This document shows positions 30,493-40,310 of a stretch of 64,000 nt of DNA, in pieces. A program made the position numbers and the translations under genes. The stretch lies in assembly GCF_005116665.1 (NCBI RefSeq), contig NZ_SWCJ01000015.1, positions 1 through 64,000 on the forward strand. The letters are read 5' to 3'. Source of the stretch: Ferrimonas aestuarii (GTDB taxonomy: Bacteria; Pseudomonadota; Gammaproteobacteria; Enterobacterales; Shewanellaceae). Below the pieces are notes generated by a model. The model searched no databases. It was not told where the DNA came from and saw only the letters and a program-made list of their open reading frames with translations. Within the stretch, counting starts at the first letter, position 1; each line of letters starts with the position of its first letter.

Positions 30493-30702
30493 TACCATTC
30501 CAGTCGGAATGGAGTTTAAGTGAGCCAAATTCACGGCTCAAGTGGCCGCATAATGCACAAGGGGTGTGTAAATAACAATCGAATCTCGGGGCTATTTCTG
30601 CTTGCAGGTAATTGACAACGAAATTGTCTTTAGTTGTCAGCCGGTTTTGCGGTGTAAAAATTATGTTAATTTTTGGCTTTTGTGATTAAAAACTCATCAG
30701 TG

Positions 30703-32286
30703 ATGGCTGATGAAGCGAAGCAACTGGGTCTACACTTTGATCAACTGAGTCAGTCAGAGTGGTATGTGTGGATGGACAATCATGTTTTGGGAATGGATGA
30801 GTTTCTTCATCGCAAGCACTTAAAGAAAAATGGATTAACCGCGCCAGAGGCGGTCATTGAAGGGGTCAGTCAACTTCCTGAGCGGCAGGAAATTTTGGTC
30901 GATTTTGACGATACTCTTTGGCTAACAAACTCCACAGAGCAGTTTATTGAATTGGCCGCGCGCTCGGTTGTGGTGGCAATCGTGCTGCAGATCATGGATA
31001 TGCTAAAACCTTGGCGCTGGCTCCATGGCAGTAAAGGTAAGCACTATCGAGACCTTTACCGAGTTCGCTGCGGTTTATGGCTAAATCCGATGGCCAAACG
31101 GCAATGGCAACAGCAGGCGAAATCACTTGTTGATCAATATCTAAATCAGCCTCTCTACCAGACATTGATGCGTCACAAAGGCAAGGTGTTTGTGGTCAGC
31201 TATGGCTTTGATTTCGTGCTTCAACCGATTTTGGATGAGATCAATCTCGGCTCCAATCTCTTGGTCAGCTCTAATTTAACCACCGCTGCCCAGCTGCGCA
31301 TGTCAGGCAAAGCGGCGGCAGCTTCAGCATTGATCGGTTCTAAACGGGTGACTCACGGCGCCTGTGTTACCGACAGCAAGATGGACAAGGATCTGTTATT
31401 GCAGTGCCAAGATGCGTGGCTATGTCAGTGGCCGGAGTCTGTGGAGATTCGCGCAGGCATGTCGCCAATGTTGCCCTTTGTGTACTTGAAAAAGGTCAAG
31501 CGGCCGACGGAGTCTTACTTTACTCGAGCGATTCTTGGTCATGATTACCTGACCCTCATCCTCGCCTTTGCATTAATAAACCCCTATCCGCTTTATACTG
31601 CGGTGGCCCTGTTCGGTTTTGTTATTGCCTATTTTACCGCCTATGAAATTGGGTATTTTGAAAACGATAATTTAGGTGCGAAGTTTGAAGAGAAACCGAA
31701 GATAAGTAAGGAGTTTTCGCTGTTTGGCCAAGGGTTTCGACCAAGTTTCGCTTGGTTTTTCACTCTGCTTTTAACCGCTCCTCCGGCGTGGCTGGCAGCT
31801 CAGGGTCCAAGCTTTATTCCGGGCTATTTTCAGTTAGAGGGCGCGGCGGCGTTTGGCGCGGTTTATCTTGTTTTTATCAGTTTCGTTCTGGCCGTGAGAG
31901 CGGTGTTTGCGTGGTTCAACCGCTTGACTGAGAAGGGGCGGCTGATCCCGATGCTGTTGCTGCAGTTGGGTCGAAATGGCGGTTATTTGTTGATTTTTGC
32001 CACCTCGACCGTAGGGGCTCTCTTTATCGTAACTTGCACCTTGTCGAAGTGGATTCCCTATGTGGCGTATCGCTTTGGCGCCGATCGCAAAGGCATGCCG
32101 GAGCATCTGATTAATGGCTTGATGTTTGCCGTGTTGGTCAGCCTACTTTGGGGGCAAGGAGCGTTGACCTTGGCTGAGCTCACCTCGGCGCCGTCATTGG
32201 TGATTCTGGCTTACTTGGGGTTGAGGGCGCTGATTCAACTTTGGAAGTACAAGCATTACTTTCAGCTGCTGGTGCCTCGTCGTTAG
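30703..32286 (+). CDS. HAD-like phosphatase fused to a polytopic membrane domain (UbiA-like)
   Basis: This protein has about 527 residues. The N-terminal HAD domain (about 65-240) shows motif I VDFDDTLWLTNS, motif II VVSYGF and motif IV TDSKMDKDLL. Eight or so transmembrane helices occupy about residues 280-520. HAD-UbiA fusions are known in polyprenyl-lipid glycosylation pathways. The membrane part here lacks a clear Asp-rich NDxxDxxxD motif, so the UbiA assignment is tentative. No good Shine-Dalgarno is found; the first ATG (30703) is used, though TTG 30673 and GTG 30682 are in frame. It converges on, and overlaps by 107 bases with, the glycosyltransferase gene to its right. Confidence 0.65.
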   Translation: MADEAKQLGLHFDQLSQSEWYVWMDNHVLGMDEFLHRKHLKKNGLTAPEAVIEGVSQLPERQEILVDFDDTLWLTNSTEQFIELAARSVVVAIVLQIMDMLKPWRWLHGSKGKHYRDLYRVRCGLWLNPMAKRQWQQQAKSLVDQYLNQPLYQTLMRHKGKVFVVSYGFDFVLQPILDEINLGSNLLVSSNLTTAAQLRMSGKAAAASALIGSKRVTHGACVTDSKMDKDLLLQCQDAWLCQWPESVEIRAGMSPMLPFVYLKKVKRPTESYFTRAILGHDYLTLILAFALINPYPLYTAVALFGFVIAYFTAYEIGYFENDNLGAKFEEKPKISKEFSLFGQGFRPSFAWFFTLLLTAPPAWLAAQGPSFIPGYFQLEGAAAFGAVYLVFISFVLAVRAVFAWFNRLTEKGRLIPMLLLQLGRNGGYLLIFATSTVGALFIVTCTLSKWIPYVAYRFGADRKGMPEHLINGLMFAVLVSLLWGQGALTLAELTSAPSLVILAYLGLRALIQLWKYKHYFQLLVPRR

Positions 32287-33439
32287 TGAGATTAAAGCAC
32301 TGGTTGTAGTGCTCAATGTAGGGGGCCCTGTCGAAGCGGGCGGCAACTTTGTGGTGATTATCGATAAGCCACATTCGAAAGTCATGTTGTTTGTCTAACA
32401 ACTGGTTCAGGGCGCTGGCCACAGAGTCGACTTGTTTAGGATCAGCAATAACGCGAGCTGAGATCCCCTCTAGAAAACCGTCAATACCGGTGTGGCTTGA
32501 GTGCAAAATGGGGACGCCACTTAGCAGGGCTTCCACGTAGACCATGCCAAAGGTTTCATTGCGACTGGGGAGCACCATTGCAGCATAGTCACCAAATCGG
32601 TTGAGCAACTGCTGGTTGTCTATCTTACCTAACAGACTCACTTGGTTTTCAATCTTTAAGCGAGTAATTAATTTATTCACTAATGCGACATTAGCTTCAG
32701 AGCCACCGCCGATGATATCCAGTTTGAGCTCTGGCCGGGTGTTGGCTAACTGTGCTATCGCTGCCAGTAGGACTGGCAAGCCCTTTTTTTCATAGACATT
32801 CAGATCCATCACTGAAACCAGATGATCGGCATTAAAGCTCTGTTTGGGGCACCAGTGCCGCCGGCTAACAAAATTTGGCAGCAGGCTTTGCTTCTCCTTA
32901 GCAACTTTGAAGCGGCCATTAATCACCGGCTTAAACCAAGCGGATACGTAGAATAGATGATCGGTTCGCGCGAGCATCGATTGCAGCAAGGGCGTGTAAT
33001 GGGGTTTATATCTAAGAATTTTGGATTCTGCTTCGCCGCGTACAGACAGCGCCAGAGGCAGATTTAGCCATTTAGAGAGCCACCAACCGGCCAGACCTTC
33101 AAATGCCATCTTGTGAGCATGAATTAGGTGAAAGTTAACACCGGACTGCTTTATCTGTTTATGGATGCGCCAAGCTACGATGGTCATGCTCAGAAACAGC
33201 AGCACGCCTCCCGGGAGACCCCAATAGCGCATGGAGGTGACTTTGTCATCACCATAACCATCGCCCTCAAGCAGGTTGCATTTAAACGGGTTTGCAGTTC
33301 GCCGAAGGGCGAACACACGGTAGTCAACCTTAGGGTTGGCTTGGATAAAGTGGCGAACTGCCGGCGTGTTGTGCTTCCGATTTCGCGAAGGGTACTCCAC
33401 GGCCAGGTGCAATACGCGCTTCATCGAATTAGTGCTCAT
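32180..33439 (-). CDS. Glycosyltransferase family 4 (GT-B)
   Basis: This 419-residue cytoplasmic GT-B glycosyltransferase has an N-terminal acceptor domain (about 8-190) with HLIHAHKMAFEGLAGWWLSKWL. The C-terminal donor domain (about 200-370) has LDIIGGGSE, VSLLGKID and the family-4 EX7E region NETFGMVYVEALLSGVP. A low-complexity Ser/Pro tail follows (about 390-419); it lies in the 107-base overlap with the convergent HAD gene. The start ATG overlaps the stop of the upstream fusion gene by ATGA, so the two are translationally coupled. It adds one sugar of the repeat unit; the sugar is unknown. Confidence 0.88.
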   Translation of the reverse strand: MSTNSMKRVLHLAVEYPSRNRKHNTPAVRHFIQANPKVDYRVFALRRTANPFKCNLLEGDGYGDDKVTSMRYWGLPGGVLLFLSMTIVAWRIHKQIKQSGVNFHLIHAHKMAFEGLAGWWLSKWLNLPLALSVRGEAESKILRYKPHYTPLLQSMLARTDHLFYVSAWFKPVINGRFKVAKEKQSLLPNFVSRRHWCPKQSFNADHLVSVMDLNVYEKKGLPVLLAAIAQLANTRPELKLDIIGGGSEANVALVNKLITRLKIENQVSLLGKIDNQQLLNRFGDYAAMVLPSRNETFGMVYVEALLSGVPILHSSHTGIDGFLEGISARVIADPKQVDSVASALNQLLDKQHDFRMWLIDNHHKVAARFDRAPYIEHYNQCFNLTNDEAPAAESNACTSKVESAPSTPSKPESPMTAPR

Positions 33440-35265
33440 GCTTTGTCCCTAAATGCGAAATAGAGGAAAGTGATGTTGCCCAAAATGTAGCGTCGCCACA
33501 TCCGTTTGGGCTCTTGAACCAGTCGAAATATCCATTCGCAGCGTAAGCGCCGTATCCAGCTAGGGGCTCTAGGAACGGCGTTGGCGGTAAAATCAAACAG
33601 GGCACCAACGCCGATGCCGATGTTGGCGCCGGTGTCGCTTAGGTGCTCGGCTAACCAACGCTCCTGAAGAGGGTTTCCCATGGCAACAATGACTAAGTTG
33701 GCACCGGAATCTTTGATTCGTTGGCAAAGCGCAACCTGTTGACTGGCGGGTTCAAAACCGTGGTGGTAACCAACCCAAGAGTGCCTAGGGTACTGTTGTT
33801 GCCAGGTTTCAAAGCAGCGTGCCACATTGGCTTCGGTGGCTCCGAGGAGAAAGACCCTCAAGTGCCGCTGACTTTGCTGTAGGTATCTCGGCACAAAGTC
33901 GGTGCCATTGAGGTTTTCGACAAAACCTGAGCCATATTTCCAGCGACTGGCGATGTTCACTCCGAGACCGTCGTTCACCACCAGTGAGTCGTTGAGGATC
34001 TGCTTTAGCTCATTGTCGTCTCTAGACAGGTTGATGGTGTGAGCATTGGCAAAAGCGAGTTGAAGTTGGCTGTTGGCATCTATATGGCGATCCAATTCGG
34101 CGACCAACTCATCGCCATTTCGACGATCCATCTTAACGCCTTGAATCTGGCGTGGTTGATTGCCGACTTTTGGATATAACGAAGTAAAACGTTCCGCGAC
34201 CTGAGGCCATGCGTATTGGGAGGATGCTGCTATTGCGGCCTGCCTAACTTCGGGGTAATCCTCCAGTCTGTGCTGGTGGTAACTGGCAATCTGTTCAGCC
34301 GCCTGATGGGGCGATTGGTAATCAACAACTTGGCCCAATTTTGCTTGGGACACGATGGCCTTAAAGCTTGGAATGTCGGATACCAAAGGCAATAGCCCAG
34401 CGGCCATCCCTTCGATGACCGTGAGACCAAAGCCTTCGTATTCAGAAGCGCTTGCAAGGTAGCTGACTTTCGATAGGTGGTCACTGATCTCCTGGTCGCT
34501 GGCTTCAATTAACAGGTGCACCGAATCGTTAAGTTGGTGGCCGCTGATGAACTGCTGAATCAGTTGCAGCTGATTGTCCCAGTCTTTACCGATGAGGCTT
34601 AGTTGCCATTGGGGATGTTGCTTTTTGAGCTGATTAAAGGCAGCCAGCAGCTTGAGTATTCCTTTGTTTTGTGAGAATCGGCCGATGAACACCATATGGG
34701 GCTGACAATCTACCGCTCCAGCATCGGCAAACTTGGTGGTGTCGACGCCATTTTCCACTAGGTGTAACTGGCTGTGCCCCAGTTTGTAGAAGTGGCGGTA
34801 GTCGTTGTCGGAGCAGGCGAATAGCCGCTGATAGGCCTGAACGCTAAAACGGGTGATGCCGTGGAAAAACAAGGTCTTAAATCGACTCGCGTAGGGTGTA
34901 TGGAAAAAACCACCGTGGGTGGAGAGCACCATGGGTTTGCGATGCCAGATACGGGTGAGTGCCAGAAAGTCGCAAAAAAAATCAACGCCGTGTACGTGGA
35001 TGAGGTCGGCGTCTGCAACCTGGGACAACACGCTTGGAGCGATGGGGTACTTGTAGCTGCCACGATAGGGAATGCGAACCACTGAAATGCCGTCGATGGT
35101 CTCAGTATCAGCAAGCAGACTACCGGACTGGTGAAACTGGCGGTTGAGGGTGACCACTTTCACCTCAAACCCTTGCTTTATCTGTTCCAGAGCAAGGGAT
35201 TTTACGAAGTTCTCAAGCCCACCAATGGCGGGAGCGAACTGCCTAATGACGTGGACAAGTTTCAT
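33436..35265 (-). CDS. Bifunctional glycosyltransferase: GT4 domain fused to WecG/TagA/CpsF (GT26) domain
   Basis: This 609-residue protein encodes two enzymes in one chain. Residues 1-365 form a GT-B family 4 transferase (QFAPAIGGLENFVKSLA at the start; VFIGRFSQNKGI; ASEYEGFGLTVIEGMAAGLLP). Residues 375-609 are a WecG/TagA/CpsF domain: LAFANAHTINL, SLVVNDGLGVNIASR, LNGTDFVPRYL, FLLGA, VIVAMGNPLQERWL, IGVGALFDFTANAVPRAP and the C-terminal RLRCEWIFRLVQEPKRMWRRYI. GT26 enzymes usually add the second sugar to a lipid-linked primer. The fusion suggests consecutive transfers in assembly of the repeat unit. It starts 7 bases after the preceding family 2 gene. Confidence 0.92.
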   Translation of the reverse strand: MKLVHVIRQFAPAIGGLENFVKSLALEQIKQGFEVKVVTLNRQFHQSGSLLADTETIDGISVVRIPYRGSYKYPIAPSVLSQVADADLIHVHGVDFFCDFLALTRIWHRKPMVLSTHGGFFHTPYASRFKTLFFHGITRFSVQAYQRLFACSDNDYRHFYKLGHSQLHLVENGVDTTKFADAGAVDCQPHMVFIGRFSQNKGILKLLAAFNQLKKQHPQWQLSLIGKDWDNQLQLIQQFISGHQLNDSVHLLIEASDQEISDHLSKVSYLASASEYEGFGLTVIEGMAAGLLPLVSDIPSFKAIVSQAKLGQVVDYQSPHQAAEQIASYHQHRLEDYPEVRQAAIAASSQYAWPQVAERFTSLYPKVGNQPRQIQGVKMDRRNGDELVAELDRHIDANSQLQLAFANAHTINLSRDDNELKQILNDSLVVNDGLGVNIASRWKYGSGFVENLNGTDFVPRYLQQSQRHLRVFLLGATEANVARCFETWQQQYPRHSWVGYHHGFEPASQQVALCQRIKDSGANLVIVAMGNPLQERWLAEHLSDTGANIGIGVGALFDFTANAVPRAPSWIRRLRCEWIFRLVQEPKRMWRRYILGNITFLYFAFRDKA

Positions 35266-35272
35266 AGCAACC

Positions 35273-36172
35273 CTATTTGTAAATTTCGACCGGTGGGGTA
35301 TTGAAGAAGAACCGAACCTTGCCCCAATTGGCCATCATCATCATGACGTATCGAAAACTGCGGGCTTTGCCAAAGGGGGAGGTCAGCAGAGCCAGCAGAC
35401 CGGCGACAGCGGCCTGAAGAGCAGCTCTTAGGCAATGACCAATGCGCTGCATTGGAGGCAGTGAGCTAAAGAAGATCACTGCATAGGTTTCGCCAATGCG
35501 GGTGGCTTTGCGTTTTAAATAATCGGTGTTGAGGCGGTTGTCTTCCACGGTTTCTGAGACCACCGCTTCTCGGCAGGTGACTATCTTGCCGCCGCCTTTG
35601 TGGATGCGGTTAAAGAAGTGGGTGTCACCGCCGCCAGTAATGCCATATTGCAAATCGAATGGGGCACTTGGGTGTGGCAGCCGACTGCGCCTGACGAGGG
35701 CATTACAAGTGGATCCCACTGTCACCTCAGTGCCAGTGGGAGCCGTGTGTTTTTTGAATAGGTCGCCATCGACAATCCATTGTGGGGAGTGTTCTGGGTA
35801 GTCAATTTGAACGCTGCCTAGGACCACATCGGCATCAAAGCGCGTTGCGCAATCAAGTAGCTGTGCAATCCAGTCAGGCTGGGCAATCTCATCGTCATCA
35901 ATAAACACCAGCCAGTCACCACTGGCGTTTCTGACGGTGGTGTTTCGAGCCACTGAGATGTTTTTTTCTGGCTGAACTTCATAGTGAATCGGTATGCGGC
36001 TCTGTTTTTTAAATGCGTCAACGATGGCACCGCCGCTGCCTGCGGCATCGTTGTCGGCAATGGATAGGGAGAGCGTCACGCCATCGGGGAGCTGCTGGGC
36101 TTCGATGCTTTCGAGTGTGTCCAAAAGTTGTGCACGCTTGTAGGTGCAAAGGCAGATGGTTACCTCAGTCAT
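35273..36172 (-). CDS. Glycosyltransferase family 2
   Basis: This 299-residue GT-A enzyme opens TICLCTYKRAQLLDTLESI. It has the nucleotide-sugar DxD-type motif FIDDDEIAQPDWI (about residues 90-100), then CNALVRRS and GITGGGDTHFFNRI with the ED-like base region. A C-terminal hydrophobic segment (about 245-275) may associate it with the membrane. ATG 36172 overlaps the stop of the polymerase gene by one base (TAATG), so it is coupled to it; the longer frame to 36241 lies inside that gene. It is one of three glycosyltransferase polypeptides in the leftward operon. Confidence 0.9.
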   Translation of the reverse strand: MTEVTICLCTYKRAQLLDTLESIEAQQLPDGVTLSLSIADNDAAGSGGAIVDAFKKQSRIPIHYEVQPEKNISVARNTTVRNASGDWLVFIDDDEIAQPDWIAQLLDCATRFDADVVLGSVQIDYPEHSPQWIVDGDLFKKHTAPTGTEVTVGSTCNALVRRSRLPHPSAPFDLQYGITGGGDTHFFNRIHKGGGKIVTCREAVVSETVEDNRLNTDYLKRKATRIGETYAVIFFSSLPPMQRIGHCLRAALQAAVAGLLALLTSPFGKARSFRYVMMMMANWGKVRFFFNTPPVEIYK

Positions 36173-37485
36173 TATGCGTACTTCTCCTTGTCCATGGCCA
36201 GTCGAGCAATCAATCCGATGATCAGCAGCTGTATCACCCACAGTGAGTGGCCGCCGCGCATGATGCTGCTTTCAGTGATGTTATGCAGTAGGGTTAAGAG
36301 TAGTAGGATCCAGCAGAGGGTAAATAAACCTGGATATAAATCTTGGATATAGCCTGATTGCCGCGAAAATTGCACCAATACGATGGCGTAGATGCTAATG
36401 CCTAAAATACCCAGCTTGGCCCACAGATCCAGATAGCCGTTGTGCCCTTGATTCAACAGGGTCAAAAAGCCTCGTCCATAAACGATGTTTGGTGAGTGGA
36501 TGCCTATCCCCCAAAACGAGCCGTAACCGTGGCCCAGATACCAGTGTTTGTCTATCTGATCTAGCAGAAACGCCCAGATGAAGTCTCGACCGGTAAAGCC
36601 GGCATCGGCCACAAATAACTCTAAAAATTGCTTAATATGCAGGTCGCTGTAGAGCAAGATGATCATGACGATGCCCACAAGAGTCAGGGTGGTCGATAAC
36701 ATCAATAGGCCTAAATTAATGCGAAAGTTTCGCGCTAAAAACTGTGCCCCAAACACCAGTCCGGGAACTAAGAAGAACAATGCGATGGAGGTTTTGGAGA
36801 CCGAGATGAGTAAGATTCCAAACCAGCCAAGCAGGTAGAGGGTGTTAAATAGGGAGTTAATTTGGCTTTTGTTGAAAGCTCTGGCTGCAAATCCAAAAAA
36901 CAGTGCCATGAGCGCTACGGCCCCCAACACATTTTTATGGCCATGAATGCCATAGAAATAGCCTTCAATATCGAAACTGCCTAGGCCGATGGCAAGGATG
37001 TTTAGCCCTAGCCCCAATGTACCAACTCGGTAAACGATGAGCGGAATCTGATAGGGGCTGCGCAGATAGCAGATGCCAGTAAAAATACTGGTGGCAACGC
37101 AGATAAGAAGAATGCTGCGGCGAAATGCGATGCCGGGGGCGATGGCCCACAGAACGCTGGTTGTGGCTACGGCGATCAGTAGCAGCAATGGCCATTGGTT
37201 GAAGATAAGTCTGCGAAAGCGCATCGGATCCCGAAGGATACTGAATATCGATATCCCCATTAGCGTTATCCAAAACAGTTGATTGAACCGGTTTCCCGAA
37301 GAGGTTGAGCTGGCGTGTTGATCAAGCTCGAGATCTTCCAGTTCAACCGCGGCCTCCAGATCCGGCGTTAACACCCCAAAGCTGGAAGCGATAACCAAGG
37401 TGATGAGGACGATGGCGAGGCGATTGTTGAGAGTGAACTCTCGCACATCGGCCTGAACAAAGCGGGAAAGCAGGCTATCAAACAT
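36172..37485 (-). CDS. O-antigen/exopolysaccharide polymerase or ligase (Wzy-like)
   Basis: This 437-residue inner-membrane protein has 10-12 hydrophobic helices and a large periplasmic loop near residues 310-350 (GFTGRDFIWAFLLDQIDKHWYLGHGYGSFWGIG). This is the Wzy_C-type pattern R/G...W...G.G.GSF...H, followed by GHNGYLDLWAKLGILG. Such proteins polymerise or ligate undecaprenol-linked repeat units at the periplasmic face. The start at 37485 overlaps the flippase stop by 8 bases; in-frame ATGs at 37500 and 37518 are alternatives. Confidence 0.87.
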   Translation of the reverse strand: MFDSLLSRFVQADVREFTLNNRLAIVLITLVIASSFGVLTPDLEAAVELEDLELDQHASSTSSGNRFNQLFWITLMGISIFSILRDPMRFRRLIFNQWPLLLLIAVATTSVLWAIAPGIAFRRSILLICVATSIFTGICYLRSPYQIPLIVYRVGTLGLGLNILAIGLGSFDIEGYFYGIHGHKNVLGAVALMALFFGFAARAFNKSQINSLFNTLYLLGWFGILLISVSKTSIALFFLVPGLVFGAQFLARNFRINLGLLMLSTTLTLVGIVMIILLYSDLHIKQFLELFVADAGFTGRDFIWAFLLDQIDKHWYLGHGYGSFWGIGIHSPNIVYGRGFLTLLNQGHNGYLDLWAKLGILGISIYAIVLVQFSRQSGYIQDLYPGLFTLCWILLLLTLLHNITESSIMRGGHSLWVIQLLIIGLIARLAMDKEKYA

Positions 37486-38728
37486 CTTCAGATACCCCAT
37501 CGATGCGTTGAGGGGCAAATTGTCGCAATAGTTTAATTAGATAGAGCAGGGCAACACTCTCGCCAACAAAGACCGACATGACCACCCAAGAGTCGTTACC
37601 TAATAGGCTGAGAATCCCAAGGGATGTCATCGCCGCGCCAGCCCCCCACACGGTGGCCATGGCCAGCTCTTTGAATCGATTCTGCGCTTGTAAGCCCACG
37701 CTGGTGGTGGCGCGCAGTTGGAAAAATAGGGTCACCAGTGCCCACTGAGCGACCACAAAGCCGATCTGCTCGTAGGCGCTATTAAAAAAGGTGGACTTGA
37801 GCCATGGCCAAAGCAGATACAGCGTCAGCGCCAAGACGAGATTGAACAGCGTAAAGGCGATGCCAGCTTGAATCAGCGACTTGGTGAATTCATCGTATTG
37901 CTGTTTGCTAAATAGCCTTGCCAATGTTGGCTTAGCCACTCGAGTCCAGGCTCCGGCAATGATGCTTAGTGGGCCAAAAAAGACTCTTGCGGCTTGAATT
38001 AGGCCGAGGCTTGCGGGCCCAAATACCGCACCAACCACAAAGACATAGCCTCGGTTTTGAAGCTCGGTGGTGGTCACGCCCACCAGTGACCACCGAGACT
38101 GCTCCCAGATGGCGGCGTAGCCGGGAATTGAGAGTTTAAGCGGCAGGCTCACTAGCAATTTTCTTTCAAGGTTGAGTAAGGTCAACACGCTCAGCAGCTG
38201 GCAAGTGGTGAGTACCCAAAGCAGCGTCTCTAGATTAATGAGCGTGTTGGCGTTGTTCAGGCTTAACCCTGCAACAGTTACTAGCATCAACAATGAAAAA
38301 GCCACATCCACTTTGAGTACGGGCTTAAATTCCAGCTCTGAACTCCAGCGGCTTCGAAGGTATTCCCTTAGAAGCCGAGTGCCAATAAAGGCGGCAATGC
38401 TGATGGCACTGATTTGGCTGGATAACGGCGTGATAAAGGTGAGCAGCACCCCAAGGCTTACGGTGATAACGAGTACAAAATAGAGGTTGGCGTGGCTTAA
38501 GGTATGACGTAAAGCGTGAGGGTGTTCTGAAGCGGGAACTAATACGGCGTATGGGGTATTAATCAGCGCATTTTGCAGGCTCATTAGCACAAAGCTAATC
38601 GCGAAAATTAGCGAAAATAGACCGAACTCTTCGGGCGCCCACCATTTAATCAGCACTAGATTCAAGGCGAAATTGAATGCGCTAACCAGTCCCTGATCAA
38701 TAAACGACAGTGTGATGTTTTTTCTCAC
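37478..38728 (-). CDS. Oligosaccharide flippase (Wzx-type, MATE/MOP superfamily)
   Basis: This 416-residue inner-membrane protein has about 12 helices. The N-terminus (ITLSFIDQGLVSAFNFALNLVLIKWWAPEEFGLFSLIF) is typical of polysaccharide biosynthesis flippases, with a second PST-like half from about residue 210 (GYVFVVGAVFGPASLGLIQAARVFF). It moves lipid-linked repeat units to the periplasmic side. The start is GTG 38728 with AGGGAAGG upstream. It is first in the leftward operon flippase, polymerase, GT2, GT4-GT26, GT4, and divergent from manC. Confidence 0.88.
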   Translation of the reverse strand: MRKNITLSFIDQGLVSAFNFALNLVLIKWWAPEEFGLFSLIFAISFVLMSLQNALINTPYAVLVPASEHPHALRHTLSHANLYFVLVITVSLGVLLTFITPLSSQISAISIAAFIGTRLLREYLRSRWSSELEFKPVLKVDVAFSLLMLVTVAGLSLNNANTLINLETLLWVLTTCQLLSVLTLLNLERKLLVSLPLKLSIPGYAAIWEQSRWSLVGVTTTELQNRGYVFVVGAVFGPASLGLIQAARVFFGPLSIIAGAWTRVAKPTLARLFSKQQYDEFTKSLIQAGIAFTLFNLVLALTLYLLWPWLKSTFFNSAYEQIGFVVAQWALVTLFFQLRATTSVGLQAQNRFKELAMATVWGAGAAMTSLGILSLLGNDSWVVMSVFVGESVALLYLIKLLRQFAPQRIDGVSEDV

Positions 38729-38912
38729 TCAGCCTTCCCTAAAACCGATGCCGTTATCACGGCTTTTGACGTCGGAAACCTTTTGAGTGTAGACCAAGAG
38801 GATCGCTTTATTGCGAATCAAGCCTCTAATTTTCAGGAACTATTCTATGCTTAATTGACACTGGAACCCGCGCTCATGGTAGCGCCGATTTTCTAACGGA
38901 TGGTATTGGAAG

Positions 38913-40310
38913 ATGGCTCGCATAGTTCCCGTAATTTTGGCAGGCGGCTCCGGGACTCGGTTATGGCCCCTGTCTCGAACGCTTTTCCCGAAACAGTTTC
39001 TCGCCCTGGTTGATGAACAAAGCTTGATGCAAAAAACGCTAGAGCGGTTGGATCCTCTTGCTTGCGATGAGCCGATCATCATCTGCAACGAAGACCATCG
39101 TTTTATTGTTGCTGAACAGCTCAGGCGTTGTCATCGCCGCGGAAAAATTGTGCTTGAGCCTTGTGGCCGCAATACCGCGCCGGCCATGGCGGTGTCGGCC
39201 CTGTTTGCTGAGGACGACCCTTTACTCTTGGTATTGGCGGCAGATCACGTCATTGGCAAGCCTCAAGCTTTGGTGGACGCCATTGAATCTGCCATTCCTG
39301 CGGCCCAAGCAGGAAAGATGGTGACCTTTGGCATTGTGCCTACCAGTCCCCACACTGGGTATGGCTACATTCAACGGGGTGCGGCGGAGCAGGGCGGTTA
39401 TCAGGTGGCGCAATTCGTTGAAAAACCCAATGAGCCTACTGCAGCGGCCTATCTTGCCGATGGTGGATATTACTGGAATGCTGGCATTTTTCTGGTGAGA
39501 GCCAGCCAGTACCTCAGAGAGCTTGAGCGATATCGAAAAGATATCTTTGATGCTTGCCAATTAGCTACCTTAGCCCCCACCCAAGACATGGACTTCATTC
39601 GCTTAGACGCGGAAGCGTTTAGCCATTGCCCGTCTGAGTCCATCGATTATGCGGTGATGGAGCAGACTCAAGACGCGCTTGTGATGCCGCTGGATGCGCA
39701 GTGGAACGACATCGGTGCCTGGTCGGCGCTGTGGGAGGTATCAGCCAAAGACGAGGATGGCAATGCCACCCACGGTGAGGTGATGCTGGAAAACTGTAAA
39801 AACAGCCTCCTTCGAAGCCGAGAGAAGCTGGTGGTGGGCATCGGGCTTGAAAACCTGATCGTGGTGGATACTCCGGATGTGTTGTTGGTCGCCGACCGTA
39901 CCCAAGCTCATCAGGTGAAACATCTGGTGGAGACCTTAAAGGCTCAGGGCCGAAGCGAGGTGATCAATCATCGCAAGGTCTATCGCCCCTGGGGTAAGTA
40001 CGATTCTATCGATAACGGCGAGCGGTATCAGGTGAAGCACATCCGAGTCGAGCCTGGCGCCAAATTGAGCGTACAGATGCATCACCATCGTGCCGAACAC
40101 TGGGTGGTGGTGTCTGGCACCGCCAAAGTCACCAATGGCGAGCGTACCTTTCTGGTAACGGAAAACGAGTCCACCTTCATTCCCATCGGGGTGGTGCATG
40201 CCTTAGAAAACCCCGGCAAAGTGCCGCTGGAGCTGATTGAGGTGCAATCCGGCTCCTATCTGGGTGAGGATGACATCATCCGCTTTGACGACAAATATGG
40301 GCGCTGCTGA
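38913..40310 (+). CDS. manC: Mannose-1-phosphate guanylyltransferase / mannose-6-phosphate isomerase
   Basis: This 465-residue enzyme has the GDP-mannose pyrophosphorylase signature [22 protein letters not shown] at 9-30. It has [10 protein letters not shown], the NAGIF motif and [13 protein letters not shown] in the transferase part, and a C-terminal cupin (about 350-460) with [33 protein letters not shown] and the metal His residues for type II phosphomannose isomerase. It supplies GDP-mannose for the polysaccharide. First gene of the rightward operon; its stop overlaps the next start (TGATG). The 184-base divergent region before it contains a GCGCT-CATGGT-AGCGC hairpin (38870-38885). Confidence 0.95.
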   Translation: MARIVPVILAGGSGTRLWPLSRTLFPKQFLALVDEQSLMQKTLERLDPLACDEPIIICNEDHRFIVAEQLRRCHRRGKIVLEPCGRNTAPAMAVSALFAEDDPLLLVLAADHVIGKPQALVDAIESAIPAAQAGKMVTFGIVPTSPHTGYGYIQRGAAEQGGYQVAQFVEKPNEPTAAAYLADGGYYWNAGIFLVRASQYLRELERYRKDIFDACQLATLAPTQDMDFIRLDAEAFSHCPSESIDYAVMEQTQDALVMPLDAQWNDIGAWSALWEVSAKDEDGNATHGEVMLENCKNSLLRSREKLVVGIGLENLIVVDTPDVLLVADRTQAHQVKHLVETLKAQGRSEVINHRKVYRPWGKYDSIDNGERYQVKHIRVEPGAKLSVQMHHHRAEHWVVVSGTAKVTNGERTFLVTENESTFIPIGVVHALENPGKVPLELIEVQSGSYLGEDDIIRFDDKYGRC

